Shown piece by piece: positions 45,695-55,133 of a stretch of 64,000 bases of DNA. Position numbers and translations under genes: made by a program. Origin of the DNA: Methanobacterium sp. BRmetb2 (lineage in GTDB: Archaea; Methanobacteriota; Methanobacteria; Methanobacteriales; Methanobacteriaceae); assembly GCA_003491285.1 (NCBI GenBank), contig CP022705.1:1941501-2005500 (forward strand), read 5' to 3'. A model generated the notes under the pieces. The model searched no databases, was not told the DNA's origin, and saw nothing but the letters and a program-made list of their open reading frames with translations. Within the stretch, counting starts at the first letter, position 1, and the number at the start of each line of letters is the position of its first letter.

Positions 45695-46373
45695 CTTCCA
45701 ACCCCATTAAAATGATTTCAGATAAATCCAATACTTTTTCACCTTTTTTACATGCGGAATTAAGATTTAAAGTGCAAAAAGAACACGCGGTTGTAATAAG
45801 ATCTGCACCAGTTTTGCGGGCGTCTTCCATCCGCATAGATGCTATTTCCTCAGAAATTTCGGGGTAAGCGGATCTTACACCACCCCCAGAACCACAACAT
45901 CGGGCATTTTCTCTATTTTTTTCCATCTCAACTAAACTTCCTAAACTTTCAACTACAAAGCGGGAAGCATAGTATTGGTTGCAGTGACGACCCAGATGGC
46001 ACGGATCATGGTACGTAATTTTTTTTGGAATTTTATTCAGTTTGAGTTTTCCAGATTCAATTAAACCCTGGAAAAATTCAGAACTATGAACAACATCAAG
46101 TTTCACGTCAAATAATTCTTTATAATCCTGTTTCAGTGTTCGATAGCAGCCTGCACATGAAACTAATATCTTTTCATCTTTTAAAATTTCGAGATTAGAA
46201 TTCATTAATTCAAATGCCTCTTTGCAAAAACCAGTCCTCATAAGGAATGAACCACAACACTTTTCATCACTTAATATTTTGTAATTTACGCCTGAAACTT
46301 CCAGAATCTTTTGAGTGGCATCAGATATTCCTGTAAGTTTTTCTCTTATCACACATCCTCTAAAATATAACAT
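45687..46373 (-). CDS. LutA/HdrB-like CCG-domain iron-sulfur protein
   Basis: A 228-aa protein with two CCG domains. The first is KCCGSFLMRTGF with LVSCAGCYRTLKQ; the second is ARCCGSGGGVRSAYPE with TACSFCTLNL. CCG domains bind non-cubane [4Fe-4S] clusters in HdrB and serve LutA/GlpC-type oxidoreductases. Together with the downstream LutB-like gene (8-bp overlap) it forms a two-subunit unit. Its electron acceptor is unknown. Confidence 0.85.
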   Translation of the reverse strand: MLYFRGCVIREKLTGISDATQKILEVSGVNYKILSDEKCCGSFLMRTGFCKEAFELMNSNLEILKDEKILVSCAGCYRTLKQDYKELFDVKLDVVHSSEFFQGLIESGKLKLNKIPKKITYHDPCHLGRHCNQYYASRFVVESLGSLVEMEKNRENARCCGSGGGVRSAYPEISEEIASMRMEDARKTGADLITTACSFCTLNLNSACKKGEKVLDLSEIILMGLEDE

Positions 46374-46571
46374 TATGACACCTTTAAATGAATACCAGAA
46401 AATAGTCCTCTTATGAGCTATTTGGAAATATTTTTTACTTGCAAATAATTTATTTTTATTTTATATTTTTATGTCAATAAATCTTCTTGCACTACCAATT
46501 TTAATGACTTAACTTTCTGAACCTACTGTTCTTCTAATTTAAAAATTTCATTTATTGTTAGAAAGTTTCAA

Positions 46572-47696
46572 TTACTTTACTAATTCATTATAAATCTCTT
46601 CAAGTTTTGACGCTATTTTTTCTCCTTTATACATTCTGACATAGTGCAACCCTTCAGATGATAATTTATCATATGTCTTATTATTTTTTAATAAATTTTT
46701 TATCTTTTCAGCTAAGTCATTATAATTTTCTACCTCATAAAACAATCCACCTTTGCCATGACTTGCTTCTAATAAAGGAGGGATATTGGAAGCTACAAAT
46801 GGAACTCCTAATCCCATGGCTTCTACAATTACTATTCCAAATCCTTCAACATTACTGGCCAAACAGAATACATGTGATGCTTTAATGGTTTTTAAAACAT
46901 TTAAGTGGCTTTCTACAAAACCATAAAATTTGATATTATCCTCTAAATTGAACTTTTTAACCATTTGTTTAAGGTCTTCTTCTTGGGGACCGGTACCTAT
47001 TACGATGCATTGAATATTAGGGATATCTTTTTTCAAGATATAAATAGCTTTAATTAAGTCATCAACTCTTTTATAATCAACTAAACGGGACACGCAGCAT
47101 ATTGTAGGATTATTAAATTTATTCTCTTTAATTGATGGTACTTCCACAATATTGGGCACAACTTTTATTTTTTTTTCTGGAACATATTTTTTTAATTTTT
47201 CTTTTGTATAATTGGAAACCGCGATAAACTGGTCAAAGTCTCGGGATAATGTATATCTTTCCAGAATCTCCCCGGTTATACCTGTAAAACCAACATTTTT
47301 CACCCATTCACCAATCCATACATCATGATATCTGGCTATGCAGGGAATTTTGAGTTTCTTAGACAATTTCCAGACTACTGGATAGGTTATGAAGTTGTAA
47401 GCAGCAATTATATCAAAACTCTCTTGTCTACCCTTATCATAAGCTGCCTTCATAAAAGATAATCTATCCTTAAATGAACCTGCTTGAACATATTTTCTGC
47501 TTTTTCCACATCTAATTATGTTGATACCATTTATATTATCCTTTTTCTTGCTTCCTTTTTCATTGGAGGTAACAACTGTAATTTGATGTTTTTTGGAGAG
47601 ATAATAAGCTTCATTAAAAGCAGAAGCTTCAGCACCACCTTTAACTTCTAAATCTCCTGTTTTTGGAAAATATTCAGTAAATATACCTATTCTCAT
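46572..47696 (-). CDS. Glycosyltransferase family 4 (GT-B fold)
   Basis: A 374-aa retaining glycosyltransferase. It starts RIGIFTEYFPKTGDLEVKGG, contains VSRLVDYKRVDDLIKAI and VIGTGPQEEDLKQMV, and has the EX7E segment ASNVEGFGIVIVEAMG. No membrane segment. Similar in plan to the 12.2-kb enzyme, but clearly separate. The DUF2304/GT2 pair upstream suggests a glycan or glycolipid pathway. Confidence 0.88.
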   Translation of the reverse strand: MRIGIFTEYFPKTGDLEVKGGAEASAFNEAYYLSKKHQITVVTSNEKGSKKKDNINGINIIRCGKSRKYVQAGSFKDRLSFMKAAYDKGRQESFDIIAAYNFITYPVVWKLSKKLKIPCIARYHDVWIGEWVKNVGFTGITGEILERYTLSRDFDQFIAVSNYTKEKLKKYVPEKKIKVVPNIVEVPSIKENKFNNPTICCVSRLVDYKRVDDLIKAIYILKKDIPNIQCIVIGTGPQEEDLKQMVKKFNLEDNIKFYGFVESHLNVLKTIKASHVFCLASNVEGFGIVIVEAMGLGVPFVASNIPPLLEASHGKGGLFYEVENYNDLAEKIKNLLKNNKTYDKLSSEGLHYVRMYKGEKIASKLEEIYNELVK

Positions 47697-47781
47697 TTTA
47701 ACTCCCTAAAATAATAACTTGAAATCATTTAAAATAAATATATAAAATTATAATGAATAAATTTGATATTTGCCCTGAAAT

Positions 47782-48129
47782 TTATTCTTTTTCTTCTTTT
47801 TTTGACTTTTTCTCATTTTGCAGTGCCATTTCCCTTACCAGCTTGGTCATCTCATTTTCCAGACTTTCAATCATGGTGTATATTTTGAAAATAAGGTAAT
47901 AACATCCAATTAATCCTAAAATAAGGGCTAGATCTAATCCTCTTCCAATATTTAGGATATTTGCCAAAATACTGGTGGATTCAGGTAAAAGAGAAACAAT
48001 GATAATTATTAACCAAATGATCATCCATAAAAATAACATCCCTAAAGATGTTTTTCCTTCTTTAAATCTTATTAAAGAAATTATTATACCAATCAACCCA
48101 ATAAAAACTCCCACTACTTGATATATCAT
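47782..48129 (-). CDS. DUF2304 small membrane protein
   Basis: A 115-aa protein with three hydrophobic helices (about 3-22, 30-50, 60-82), then a coiled, charged tail ending in a Lys/Glu run. This is the DUF2304 pattern, commonly encoded beside dolichyl-phosphate-type GT2 enzymes. Its start overlaps the GT2 stop by four bases, so the two probably work as one membrane complex. Confidence 0.85.
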   Translation of the reverse strand: MIYQVVGVFIGLIGIIISLIRFKEGKTSLGMLFLWMIIWLIIIIVSLLPESTSILANILNIGRGLDLALILGLIGCYYLIFKIYTMIESLENEMTKLVREMALQNEKKSKKEEKE

Positions 48130-48821
48130 ATTAACACCCTTTTCAAAATATCTACTACCATTTTTGAAAGAATTTTTAATCCTTCTACGGTATTTGTTCC
48201 TTTAGAAAGCGAATAATCTGTGTATATAGTTTTAATGGGTATTTCTTCCATTTTAATATTATTGTTTTTAATCTCACGCAGTATTTCAGATGAAACCCCA
48301 TATCCTCTCAAATGAATATTTATCTGTGTTGCTGCTTTTCTATTAAATGCCCTCAATCCTGATTGAGAATCTTTTACATTAACTCCATAAAATATCCTGG
48401 TTAAATTATTCATTATTTTATTACCAATTTTTTTAGATTGTGGCATACAATCAAAGTTCCTGCTACCTATAACAGCGTCTGCTAGACCTTTAAGAATAGG
48501 ATCACATATTTTTTCAATATCTGCAGGGTCATGTTGTCCATCAGCATCGAAGGTTACAATGATATCAGCACCTTTTTTTAACGCAGCATCAATTCCAGTT
48601 TTTAAAGCAGCGCCCAAGCCTAAATTTAAAACATGTTTGTATAAATATAATTTGTGTTTATTAAGGATTTTTGAAGCAATTTCATAGGTTTTGTCAGTTG
48701 AACCATCATCTACTATGATAATATTATAGTCTCTCTTGATCAAACTGTTTAAAACATTTTCAAGAGTATTCTCTTCATTATAAGCTGGTACAATAATAAA
48801 TATTTTTTCTGAATTGTTCAT
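48126..48821 (-). CDS. Dolichyl-phosphate mannose synthase-like glycosyltransferase 2
   Basis: A 231-aa GT-A enzyme. IIVPAYNEENTLENVLNSL, IIVDDGSTDKTYEIA, VTFDADGQHDPADIEKI (DxD) and VIGSRNFDCMPQSKKIG are the DPM1/polyprenyl-phosphate glycosyltransferase motifs. No C-terminal membrane helices, so the DUF2304 partner may supply the anchor. Sugar undetermined. Confidence 0.9.
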   Translation of the reverse strand: MNNSEKIFIIVPAYNEENTLENVLNSLIKRDYNIIIVDDGSTDKTYEIASKILNKHKLYLYKHVLNLGLGAALKTGIDAALKKGADIIVTFDADGQHDPADIEKICDPILKGLADAVIGSRNFDCMPQSKKIGNKIMNNLTRIFYGVNVKDSQSGLRAFNRKAATQINIHLRGYGVSSEILREIKNNNIKMEEIPIKTIYTDYSLSKGTNTVEGLKILSKMVVDILKRVLI

Positions 48822-48950
48822 GAGATTATAGCCTCTAAACCAGCTGATTATTTTTATTTAGATAAATTTAATGATAAAAAGTTCAAATATATTTTCATTT
48901 TATCTAATTCCTACTAAATATTGGGGACTTTGTGAATATTAATTATTTGA

Positions 48951-49535
48951 TTATTCAGTTATCTTTTTTGCAAGTTCTGCTACTCTTTTACCAAGATTTT
49001 GGGAGCTTTCAATACCAAATGCATCGTTTTCTGTGTCTCCTATGGCTCCGCCTTTTCCAGTTCCACCATAATGGGCCAGGGGTTTCCCATCTCCCACAAT
49101 TACCATGTCATGTATTAACATAAAATGATGAATTGCAGCACAGGTTGTTTCTTGGCCACCATTGCGAGCCCCTCCAACAGTGATTGCTCCACCTATTTTA
49201 TCTCTAAGTTTGAAATCTGTACGCAGTGGTCTGGTTCGATCCATGAACATCTTAGTTTGGGAGGTCATACTGCCGAAATAAACTGGGCTTCCTATGATTA
49301 TGCCTTTGGCAGTAATTATTTCGTCTATGATACTTTGCATATCATCATAAATAGAACATTCACCAGTGGATTTACATATGTCGCAGGCAATACATGGTTG
49401 GATATCCATCAAACCAATATTAATTAACTGCGTATCAGCACCAACATTTTCAGCAGCTTTTAAAGCTTCTTTAACTAAAATACTGGTGTTACCTTCGTTT
49501 CTAGGACTTCCCACTATTCCTACTATTTTGACCAT
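48951..49535 (-). CDS. NADPH-dependent FMN reductase-like / iron-sulfur flavoprotein
   Basis: A 194-aa flavodoxin-fold protein. VGIVGSPRNEGNTSILVKEA is the FMN phosphate loop. CIACDICKSTGECSI carries Cys in the CxxCxxxxxxC spacing of archaeal iron-sulfur flavoproteins (Isf), so a [4Fe-4S] cluster is likely. GSPVYFGSMTSQTKMFMDR is the flavin block. GGTGAGAACATG fixes the start at 49535. Its redox partner may be a ferredoxin. Confidence 0.9.
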   Translation of the reverse strand: MVKIVGIVGSPRNEGNTSILVKEALKAAENVGADTQLINIGLMDIQPCIACDICKSTGECSIYDDMQSIIDEIITAKGIIIGSPVYFGSMTSQTKMFMDRTRPLRTDFKLRDKIGGAITVGGARNGGQETTCAAIHHFMLIHDMVIVGDGKPLAHYGGTGKGGAIGDTENDAFGIESSQNLGKRVAELAKKITE

Positions 49536-49635
49536 GTTCTCACCTTGTAAATATAATTTTATAAATTCTTTTTTCACAAATTCTGAGTAATAATTTAAAC
49601 TACAAAACTATAATAATCAATAATAATATCAAATT

Positions 49636-50094
49636 TCAAAGAGGACCAACATTGGGTCTTCCTTCCCTCATACCCATTCCAGATTCTCTCTTTAGTTTAT
49701 CTGGTTTAAACAACATTTTAACAACGTTCTGTGCATGTTCACGGGCGCGGTTTTCAGCTAACATTTTCAAATCTTTGGCGTCCTGACCTTCATCTTCATG
49801 TACAAATACTTCGATTATATGGGTGTTTGTCATTAGCTGAGCATATATCAATCCCATAGAAGCTTCATGGGCACATGTTTTATCAATCTTCTCGGGACCG
49901 GGCATTCCAAGGGCCATTACAAGTTCACATCCTTCCTCTTCAATCAGTTTTTTTGAAGCCACAGGAAGATCCTTTATACCAGGCACAGTACGTCTAATAA
50001 ATTTCATGTTACCTACACGCATTTTAATTTCATCGATAACATGTTCGGCCATGTTAAAACGTGCAAAAGTGGTGTCACAGATACCAATTTTCAT
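49636..50094 (-). CDS. ribC: Riboflavin synthase (archaeal type)
   Basis: Dismutates 6,7-dimethyl-8-ribityllumazine to riboflavin. It is 152 aa, the archaeal enzyme related to lumazine synthase rather than bacterial RibE. MKIGICDTTFARFNMAEH, RRTVPGIKDLPVASKKL and ALGMPGPEKIDKTCAHE are diagnostic. Riboflavin supplies FMN and the F420 deazaflavin precursor route. GTGATATA precedes the ATG. Confidence 0.95.
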   Translation of the reverse strand: MKIGICDTTFARFNMAEHVIDEIKMRVGNMKFIRRTVPGIKDLPVASKKLIEEEGCELVMALGMPGPEKIDKTCAHEASMGLIYAQLMTNTHIIEVFVHEDEGQDAKDLKMLAENRAREHAQNVVKMLFKPDKLKRESGMGMREGRPNVGPL

Positions 50095-50298
50095 TATATC
50101 ACCTTAATAATGGTTTTAATTGATTTATATGAATTGAAGAACTATTTCTTTTTGGAAATGTTCTATGAATATGTAATTTCCATCCTATTAATACAGTTTT
50201 ACATTTTGTTTAACAGTACTAATACTTATGACTGTTGTAATTATCATTATTCTAACATTAAAGAAAAAAATGAGTTAAGGAATTAACTGTTTAATTTA

Positions 50299-51150
50299 TT
50301 AAAAATTCTTTTTATTGTTAATTTTTCTATTTATTCTTGTTTTGGCTTCATTAACCGTGAGTGGGTATGTTTCTCCAAATGATATTTGATCTTCATTTTG
50401 AAGTCTCTCAAAAAGGTGAGCTATGTGTGGAAGCCTTAACTTAGCATCTCTTATTATTCTAGCATCTTCAAATACTTCTTGAGGGCTTCCTTCTTTAATA
50501 ATTTCGCCTTCACTTATTACATTAACTTCGTGGGCATATATGGGCACCATGTCCACATCGTGGGTGGCTATAATAATTGTCATGCCCTCTTTATTTAATT
50601 GGTAGAGCAATTTCATAATATGGAAAGCTCCCTTAGGATCGAGGCCGCTTGTGGGTTCATCGAGCACCATGATTTTGGGTTTCATGGCCAGTATACCTGC
50701 AATGGTTACACGTTTTTTTTGGCCTCCGCTAAGGTAATGCGGGGCTTTTTTTTCAAAACCTTCCATACCAACTCGTTTTAAAGCTTCTTTAACCCGTAAT
50801 TTAACTTCTTCTTTTGACAGATCCAGATTCAGGGGACCGAAGGCCACATCTTGCTGGACAGTGGGGGCAATAAGTTGATCGTCCGGATTTTGGAAAACTA
50901 AACCAATATCTTGTCTAATTTTGATGAGGCTTTGTTTTTCGTATTTTATTGGAATATTATCTATTTTTACAGTTCCTGAATTGGGTTTAAGTATACCATT
51001 GAAATGCAAGAATAGCGTGGACTTTCCAGAACCATTTGGACCGAGAAGTGCAACAATTTTACCCTTAGAAGCTTTGAAATTTACTTTGTTGAGGGCTTTT
51101 GTTCCATCAGGATAAATATAAGTGATATCTTTTGTTTCAACAACATTCAT
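50299..51150 (-). CDS. cbiO: Cobalt ECF transporter ATPase CbiO
   Basis: ABC ATPase that powers cobalt uptake. It is 283 aa. LGPNGSGKSTLFLHFNG is Walker A, YLSGGQKKRVTIAGI the signature, and MVLDEPTSGLDPKG Walker B/D-loop. It lies 140 bp downstream of cbiQ, in the order cbiM-cbiN-cbiQ-cbiO. Confidence 0.94.
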   Translation of the reverse strand: MNVVETKDITYIYPDGTKALNKVNFKASKGKIVALLGPNGSGKSTLFLHFNGILKPNSGTVKIDNIPIKYEKQSLIKIRQDIGLVFQNPDDQLIAPTVQQDVAFGPLNLDLSKEEVKLRVKEALKRVGMEGFEKKAPHYLSGGQKKRVTIAGILAMKPKIMVLDEPTSGLDPKGAFHIMKLLYQLNKEGMTIIIATHDVDMVPIYAHEVNVISEGEIIKEGSPQEVFEDARIIRDAKLRLPHIAHLFERLQNEDQISFGETYPLTVNEAKTRINRKINNKKNF

Positions 51151-51290
51151 AGTAATGCCTCATGTGGATTTAAATTCAGATTATGGTAATACAATTTACA
51201 TCTTTTCATGTAACCAGTAATAATTTTATATGATGGAAATATCTTGCTTCTTCTATAATCTCTAAAAAATTACCATATAAATTTAGTAGG

Positions 51291-52079
51291 TTAAAAAATT
51301 TTGAAATTTCCTGTGACATATACTCCAATGGCAAGAATTATTTCAAATAATATTAACAAGGTAAAGTTACGAGTTCCAATACTTTTTATATTTTCAGATT
51401 CTTTTATTGTTTTCATTGAACCATCATAGCATCTTGATTCCATTGCAATATATGCTTGTTCACCTTTGTTCCATGTTTTTATGAAGAGATTGCTACCTAA
51501 CATGCCCATGGACTTAAAGGTTTTTTTAAGGGAAGAATAACCCAAACGTGTTTCCTGGGAGTGGTAAATGTTAATTGCTTCATCCAAAAATAAGAATATG
51601 TAACGGTACATTAACATTGCAATTTCCAGAACAATTTTGGGGATTTTAAAAAGTTCTAGTATTGAAAAAAGCTCAGTCATTGGCGTTGTGAGGGCCAAAA
51701 ATGCTAAACAAGTAAAACAACCCATTATTCTTGCAAATACGAGAAGTCCAAGTTGAAAACCGTCCTGGGTCACTGCAAGATTAAATATTCCAAGTTCCAG
51801 GATATGTGTGCCAATTCCAAAAAATATGGCCATAAAAGCAAAGGTTAATAATGCAAAAGAAAATGGAAAAACGAGAAATTTTAAATAGAATTTTACCGGA
51901 ATTTTAGCTTTAAATATGATAATAACTGACATAAAAAATGCTATAATGAAGGGTACAACTGGTGATGTAGATATTAAACTCAACAACATAGTCAAAATTG
52001 CAAATAGAACTTTAAAGTATGTATTTGTATCTTTGAGATTGTTGGAATGAGCATAGTTATCCAGTGTGTTTTCAAACAT
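51291..52079 (-). CDS. cbiQ: Cobalt ECF transporter T component CbiQ
   Basis: Membrane coupling subunit between CbiM/CbiN and the ATPase. It is 262 aa, with about five to six helices (33-70, 75-100, 110-140, 240-258). It has the cytoplasmic coupling motif AYIAMESRCYDG (A-R-G class) near residue 213. It lies downstream of cbiN, 70 bp apart. Confidence 0.93.
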   Translation of the reverse strand: MFENTLDNYAHSNNLKDTNTYFKVLFAILTMLLSLISTSPVVPFIIAFFMSVIIIFKAKIPVKFYLKFLVFPFSFALLTFAFMAIFFGIGTHILELGIFNLAVTQDGFQLGLLVFARIMGCFTCLAFLALTTPMTELFSILELFKIPKIVLEIAMLMYRYIFLFLDEAINIYHSQETRLGYSSLKKTFKSMGMLGSNLFIKTWNKGEQAYIAMESRCYDGSMKTIKESENIKSIGTRNFTLLILFEIILAIGVYVTGNFKIF

Positions 52080-52150
52080 GTGATCAACAGTATTTCATTT
52101 TCCTTCATTATATTTTTTTCACTATTTACATTTAATCAAGTATTCCATAT

Positions 52151-52456
52151 TTATTTTCCGCTTTTTTTCTTTTTTTCACTGTCTTGGCCTTTATAATATC
52201 CTAAAACGTAGCCTATGATAATTGCTCCAATTGCTGCTTGTAGAGCAAATAGTAGACTTTCTATTTCACCACTCGGTGGTTCCCAGATGGAATTATACCA
52301 TGGTTCATAACCTGTTTCTTCTACAATTTCAGCAGCTGCACCATCGGCTCCACCAAAATAACCTTCATCTTCTCCTAGACCACTATACATAGCAAGGGGG
52401 ATGATACATATTATTGCAACTAAAGCCAGTAAAATAATGGGTTTTTTGTCTACCAT
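52151..52456 (-). CDS. cbiN: Cobalt transporter small subunit CbiN
   Basis: A 101-aa auxiliary subunit with two helices (about 5-24 and 70-90) around an external loop that includes GEDEGYFGGADGAAAE and PWYNSIWEPPSGE, as in CbiN. CbiN activates CbiM for Co(II). Its ATG directly follows the cbiM stop. Confidence 0.93.
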   Translation of the reverse strand: MVDKKPIILLALVAIICIIPLAMYSGLGEDEGYFGGADGAAAEIVEETGYEPWYNSIWEPPSGEIESLLFALQAAIGAIIIGYVLGYYKGQDSEKKKKSGK

Positions 52457-53155
52457 TTAAGTCACCTCGGGTGCTTTTTTTGCAACTTCTTCTGTTTTTT
52501 TAGGCCCTATGACTTTTAAAGTTCTTAAAATATCTGGTCTTAGTTTCATGATATAATCAAATATCACAACTGTAAGAAGACCTTCAGCAATTGCTAGGGG
52601 TACTTGAGTGTAAGCAAATACTACCATAAACTTGACAAAAGCTTCTCCAAAGGTGGGTATTGGGAAAGCTAATGATAGTTGAGTTGCAGTAGTTACATAA
52701 GTTAGCCAATCTCCAAGAACCGCAGCAAAAAATATTCCAATTGAAGGGGCCCAACCTATCTTCTGAATACCTTTATACACTAACCACGCAGCAAATGGAC
52801 CTACAATCCCCATAGAGAAAATATTAGCACCAAGAGTCGTCAACCCTCCATGTGCTAGAAGTAACGCCTGGAATACAAGAACGATCGCTGCTAAAACACT
52901 TGCAGCTGCAGGACCAAACAATACAGCTCCTAAACCATTACCTGTAGGGTGAGAACAACTTCCTGTAACAGAAGGCATTTTCAAAGAAGATAAAATAAAC
53001 ATAAATGCACCTGAAACAGCTAATAATGGTTTTGATTCTGGATTTTTATCTGTAATTTTTTTAATCTGAATTATACCATATACAACAACAGGTATTGAAA
53101 TTAAATACCATAATAAACACCATTGCCAAGGTAAGAAACCTTCCATAATATGCAC
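52457..53155 (-). CDS. cbiM: Cobalt ECF transporter substrate-binding component CbiM
   Basis: Membrane S component that binds Co(II) in the vitamin B12 supply route; 232 aa with about six or seven helices. In CbiM/NikM the mature N-terminus M-H-x-M-E-G is required, because His2 binds the metal. Only the GTG at 53155 gives MHIMEGFLPWQW. The downstream ATG would lose His2, and the upstream reading would bury it. AAAGGAGG lies seven bases ahead of this GTG. CSHPTGNGLGAVLFGP carries another metal-site His. Confidence 0.94.
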   Translation of the reverse strand: MHIMEGFLPWQWCLLWYLISIPVVVYGIIQIKKITDKNPESKPLLAVSGAFMFILSSLKMPSVTGSCSHPTGNGLGAVLFGPAAASVLAAIVLVFQALLLAHGGLTTLGANIFSMGIVGPFAAWLVYKGIQKIGWAPSIGIFFAAVLGDWLTYVTTATQLSLAFPIPTFGEAFVKFMVVFAYTQVPLAIAEGLLTVVIFDYIMKLRPDILRTLKVIGPKKTEEVAKKAPEVT

Positions 53156-53183
53156 ATTAAAGCCTCCTTTAATTTTTATCAAC

Positions 53184-53207
53184 TATACTTGAATAAAAAT
53201 AAGTATA
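53184..53207. promoter_or_regulatory. Inverted repeat over the cbiMNQO promoter
   Basis: TATACTT (53184-53190) and AAGTATA (53201-53207) are perfect arms 10 bp apart. The right arm abuts the TTTATATA box on the minus strand, and the left arm lies near the expected transcription start, 29-50 bp ahead of cbiM. A metal-responsive repressor operator is a reasonable guess. Confidence 0.5.
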
Positions 53208-53352
53208 TAAAGTTTGCTATATGGATCTGGTAATTGATACAAATTTAATTAAAATTAGAATTCTAAATAAAAAAAAGTTAAAAACAAAAAATAATAAAAT
53301 TCATGAAAATATAAATTTTCAAGAATTATTTTAATATAATATAAAAATCAAT

Positions 53353-53607
53353 TTATTCCACTATTTCAGCAAAAGCAAAATTTCTTCTAGTTGAAGTAAT
53401 TTTTATTTTAACTTCATCGCCAACTTTGGCGCCTGAAACAAATACAACAAAACCCTCTACACGAGCAATTCCGTCGCCATCTCTTCCGAGATCTTCAATT
53501 TTAACATCATATTCGTCTCCTTCATTAATAGGAGAATTTCCTCTATTTGAGTAGTTATCTCTACCGTAACTATTTTTAAACAATTTATCACTTCCGAAAT
53601 AAGCCAT
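53353..53607 (-). CDS. TRAM-domain RNA-binding protein (84 aa)
   Basis: Residues 27-84 form a complete TRAM domain: YDVKIEDLGRDGDGIARVEG, FVVFVSGAKVGDEVKIKI and RRNFAFAEIV. The N-terminal 26 residues are Asn/Gly/Arg-rich and disordered. Small archaeal TRAM proteins bind RNA and have been proposed as cold-shock RNA chaperones. It is monocistronic. Confidence 0.92.
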   Translation of the reverse strand: MAYFGSDKLFKNSYGRDNYSNRGNSPINEGDEYDVKIEDLGRDGDGIARVEGFVVFVSGAKVGDEVKIKITSTRRNFAFAEIVE

Positions 53608-53869
53608 GAAAATGGCTAATCTTATATTGATTTTTAGACTATATAAAGTAAATGGTAATTTAGCTTTTTTAAAACATCAAAAATAGTCATTATTTCAAAT
53701 TTCATCAAAAAAAAATTTTTTATCAAAAATATTTATCAAAAATAAGATTAATCAGTTAAGTTTTTCTCATTATTATGGTAATGTTTTCTTAATTTTTCAA
53801 TGCTTAAAAATGGATTAATTTGAATATCCATTTCAAAAATAATTTAAACAAAGCCTCCCAATTAAGATC

Positions 53870-54517
53870 ATGGAAGTACAAAACAATATTATTCTGGCAA
53901 TGGATGTTCGCAAACTATCTAAAGGTTTGCAGATAGCCGAATCCATATCTGATTATATTAATACCGTGAAAGTTGGTTATCCTTTAGTTCTAAGTGAAGG
54001 ACTCGAATCTATATCTATAATTAAAGATAGTTTTGATTTCAAGGTTATTGCAGATTTTAAGGTTGCAGATATTCCAGAAACAAATAGTAAGATATGTGAT
54101 CTTACCTTTGAATCCGGGGCAGATGCGGTTATTGTTCAGGGATTTGTAGGGGAGGACAGTGTAAAAGCCTGCTTAGATCGGGCAGTAGAACATTCCAAGG
54201 AAGTCTTCCTTCTAACTGAAATGTCCCATCCTGGAGCATCAAGATTTCTTCAAAAAGTCTCTGAAGATATAGCTCAGATGGGGGTTGAAATGGGAATAAC
54301 TAATTATGTGGCCCCTTCCACCAAACTTCACAGATTAAAAGAGATCAGAAAAATAGTAGGAGATTCCTTTATTATCTCACCAGGGGTCGGTGTACAGGGA
54401 GGTACTCCTAAAGAGACGCTTCACTATGCTGATGCATTGATAATTGGAAGATCAATTTATGAGTCCCAAAACCCTAGAGAGTCTACTAAGTCTATTATAG
54501 ACAGCATCAAACTTTAA
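53870..54517 (+). CDS. pyrF: Orotidine 5'-phosphate decarboxylase
   Basis: Last step of UMP synthesis. It is 215 aa. AMDVRKLSKG, VIADFKVADIPETNSKI (the DxKxxD catalytic set), SPGVGVQGGTPKETL and IIGRSIYESQNPR (phosphate) are the family motifs. The 3' end overlaps a convergent membrane-protein gene by 66 bp. Confidence 0.95.
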   Translation: MEVQNNIILAMDVRKLSKGLQIAESISDYINTVKVGYPLVLSEGLESISIIKDSFDFKVIADFKVADIPETNSKICDLTFESGADAVIVQGFVGEDSVKACLDRAVEHSKEVFLLTEMSHPGASRFLQKVSEDIAQMGVEMGITNYVAPSTKLHRLKEIRKIVGDSFIISPGVGVQGGTPKETLHYADALIIGRSIYESQNPRESTKSIIDSIKL

Positions 54518-55057
54518 ACCGGCAATTTCATAGAATAATTCAAATAGTATGAAATAGATGATGGTATAATATTGCATAAACTCTATTCCTATAATTTTAA
54601 AATTAGGATGGAAAATCTGGATTAACCCAAAAAGGGATAACACTAAAATAACCAGTTTAAGCGTAAATCTGTATTTAAAAAATAATCCAAAAAATTTACT
54701 CCTTTTTGAAATAGCTGTATTATCATTTCCAATTTCATCGATATAGGCAGCTAAAGCGCAGATCACTAACGTCCCTATCCCCATCGAAGGAATGCCGAAT
54801 ATTAGAGCAATACTTAGAAAAACCAGAGCAGTGATAATATGATGGATTCCATCAATTTTTTTAGAAAGCAGAGTCCCAATAAATATTCCAAGAAAAATAT
54901 AAGCTGCATCAGCACTGGTTACAACAAGATAACCAATTGTCAAACCGCAAATTACTCCAAAAATTATTGCAAGGGTCTTGTTGTCTTCCTGGTCGTAGCT
55001 GTCATCGGATAATTTCATAAAAAATCCGGAAAGGCTGTAAAAAATGGCTTCTAACAT
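54452..55057 (-). CDS. Polytopic membrane protein (201 aa), unknown function
   Basis: About six hydrophobic segments (28-45, 48-65, 73-92, 94-108, 125-145, 155-175). The N-terminal FFMKLSDDSYDQEDNK has acidic spacing reminiscent of prenyl-transferase DDxxD motifs, but one such motif is not enough for a call. The ATG at 55057 follows GAGGA at eight bases. The last 22 codons overlap the end of pyrF in the opposite direction. Not assigned. Confidence 0.65.
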   Translation of the reverse strand: MLEAIFYSLSGFFMKLSDDSYDQEDNKTLAIIFGVICGLTIGYLVVTSADAAYIFLGIFIGTLLSKKIDGIHHIITALVFLSIALIFGIPSMGIGTLVICALAAYIDEIGNDNTAISKRSKFFGLFFKYRFTLKLVILVLSLFGLIQIFHPNFKIIGIEFMQYYTIIYFILFELFYEIAGLKFDAVYNRLSRLSRVLGLIN

Positions 55058-55133
55058 GCAATATTTCCTCAAAATAGTAAATAATTGTTGATATTTATCT
55101 TAATATTATAAAAGTATTCAATTCATTAAAACT

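Noticed and set aside
50101..50286. Low-complexity reading frame between ribC and cbiO
   Set aside because: Rich in Tyr/Phe/Asn with no ribosome site or recognisable motif; typical of random AT-rich sequence.
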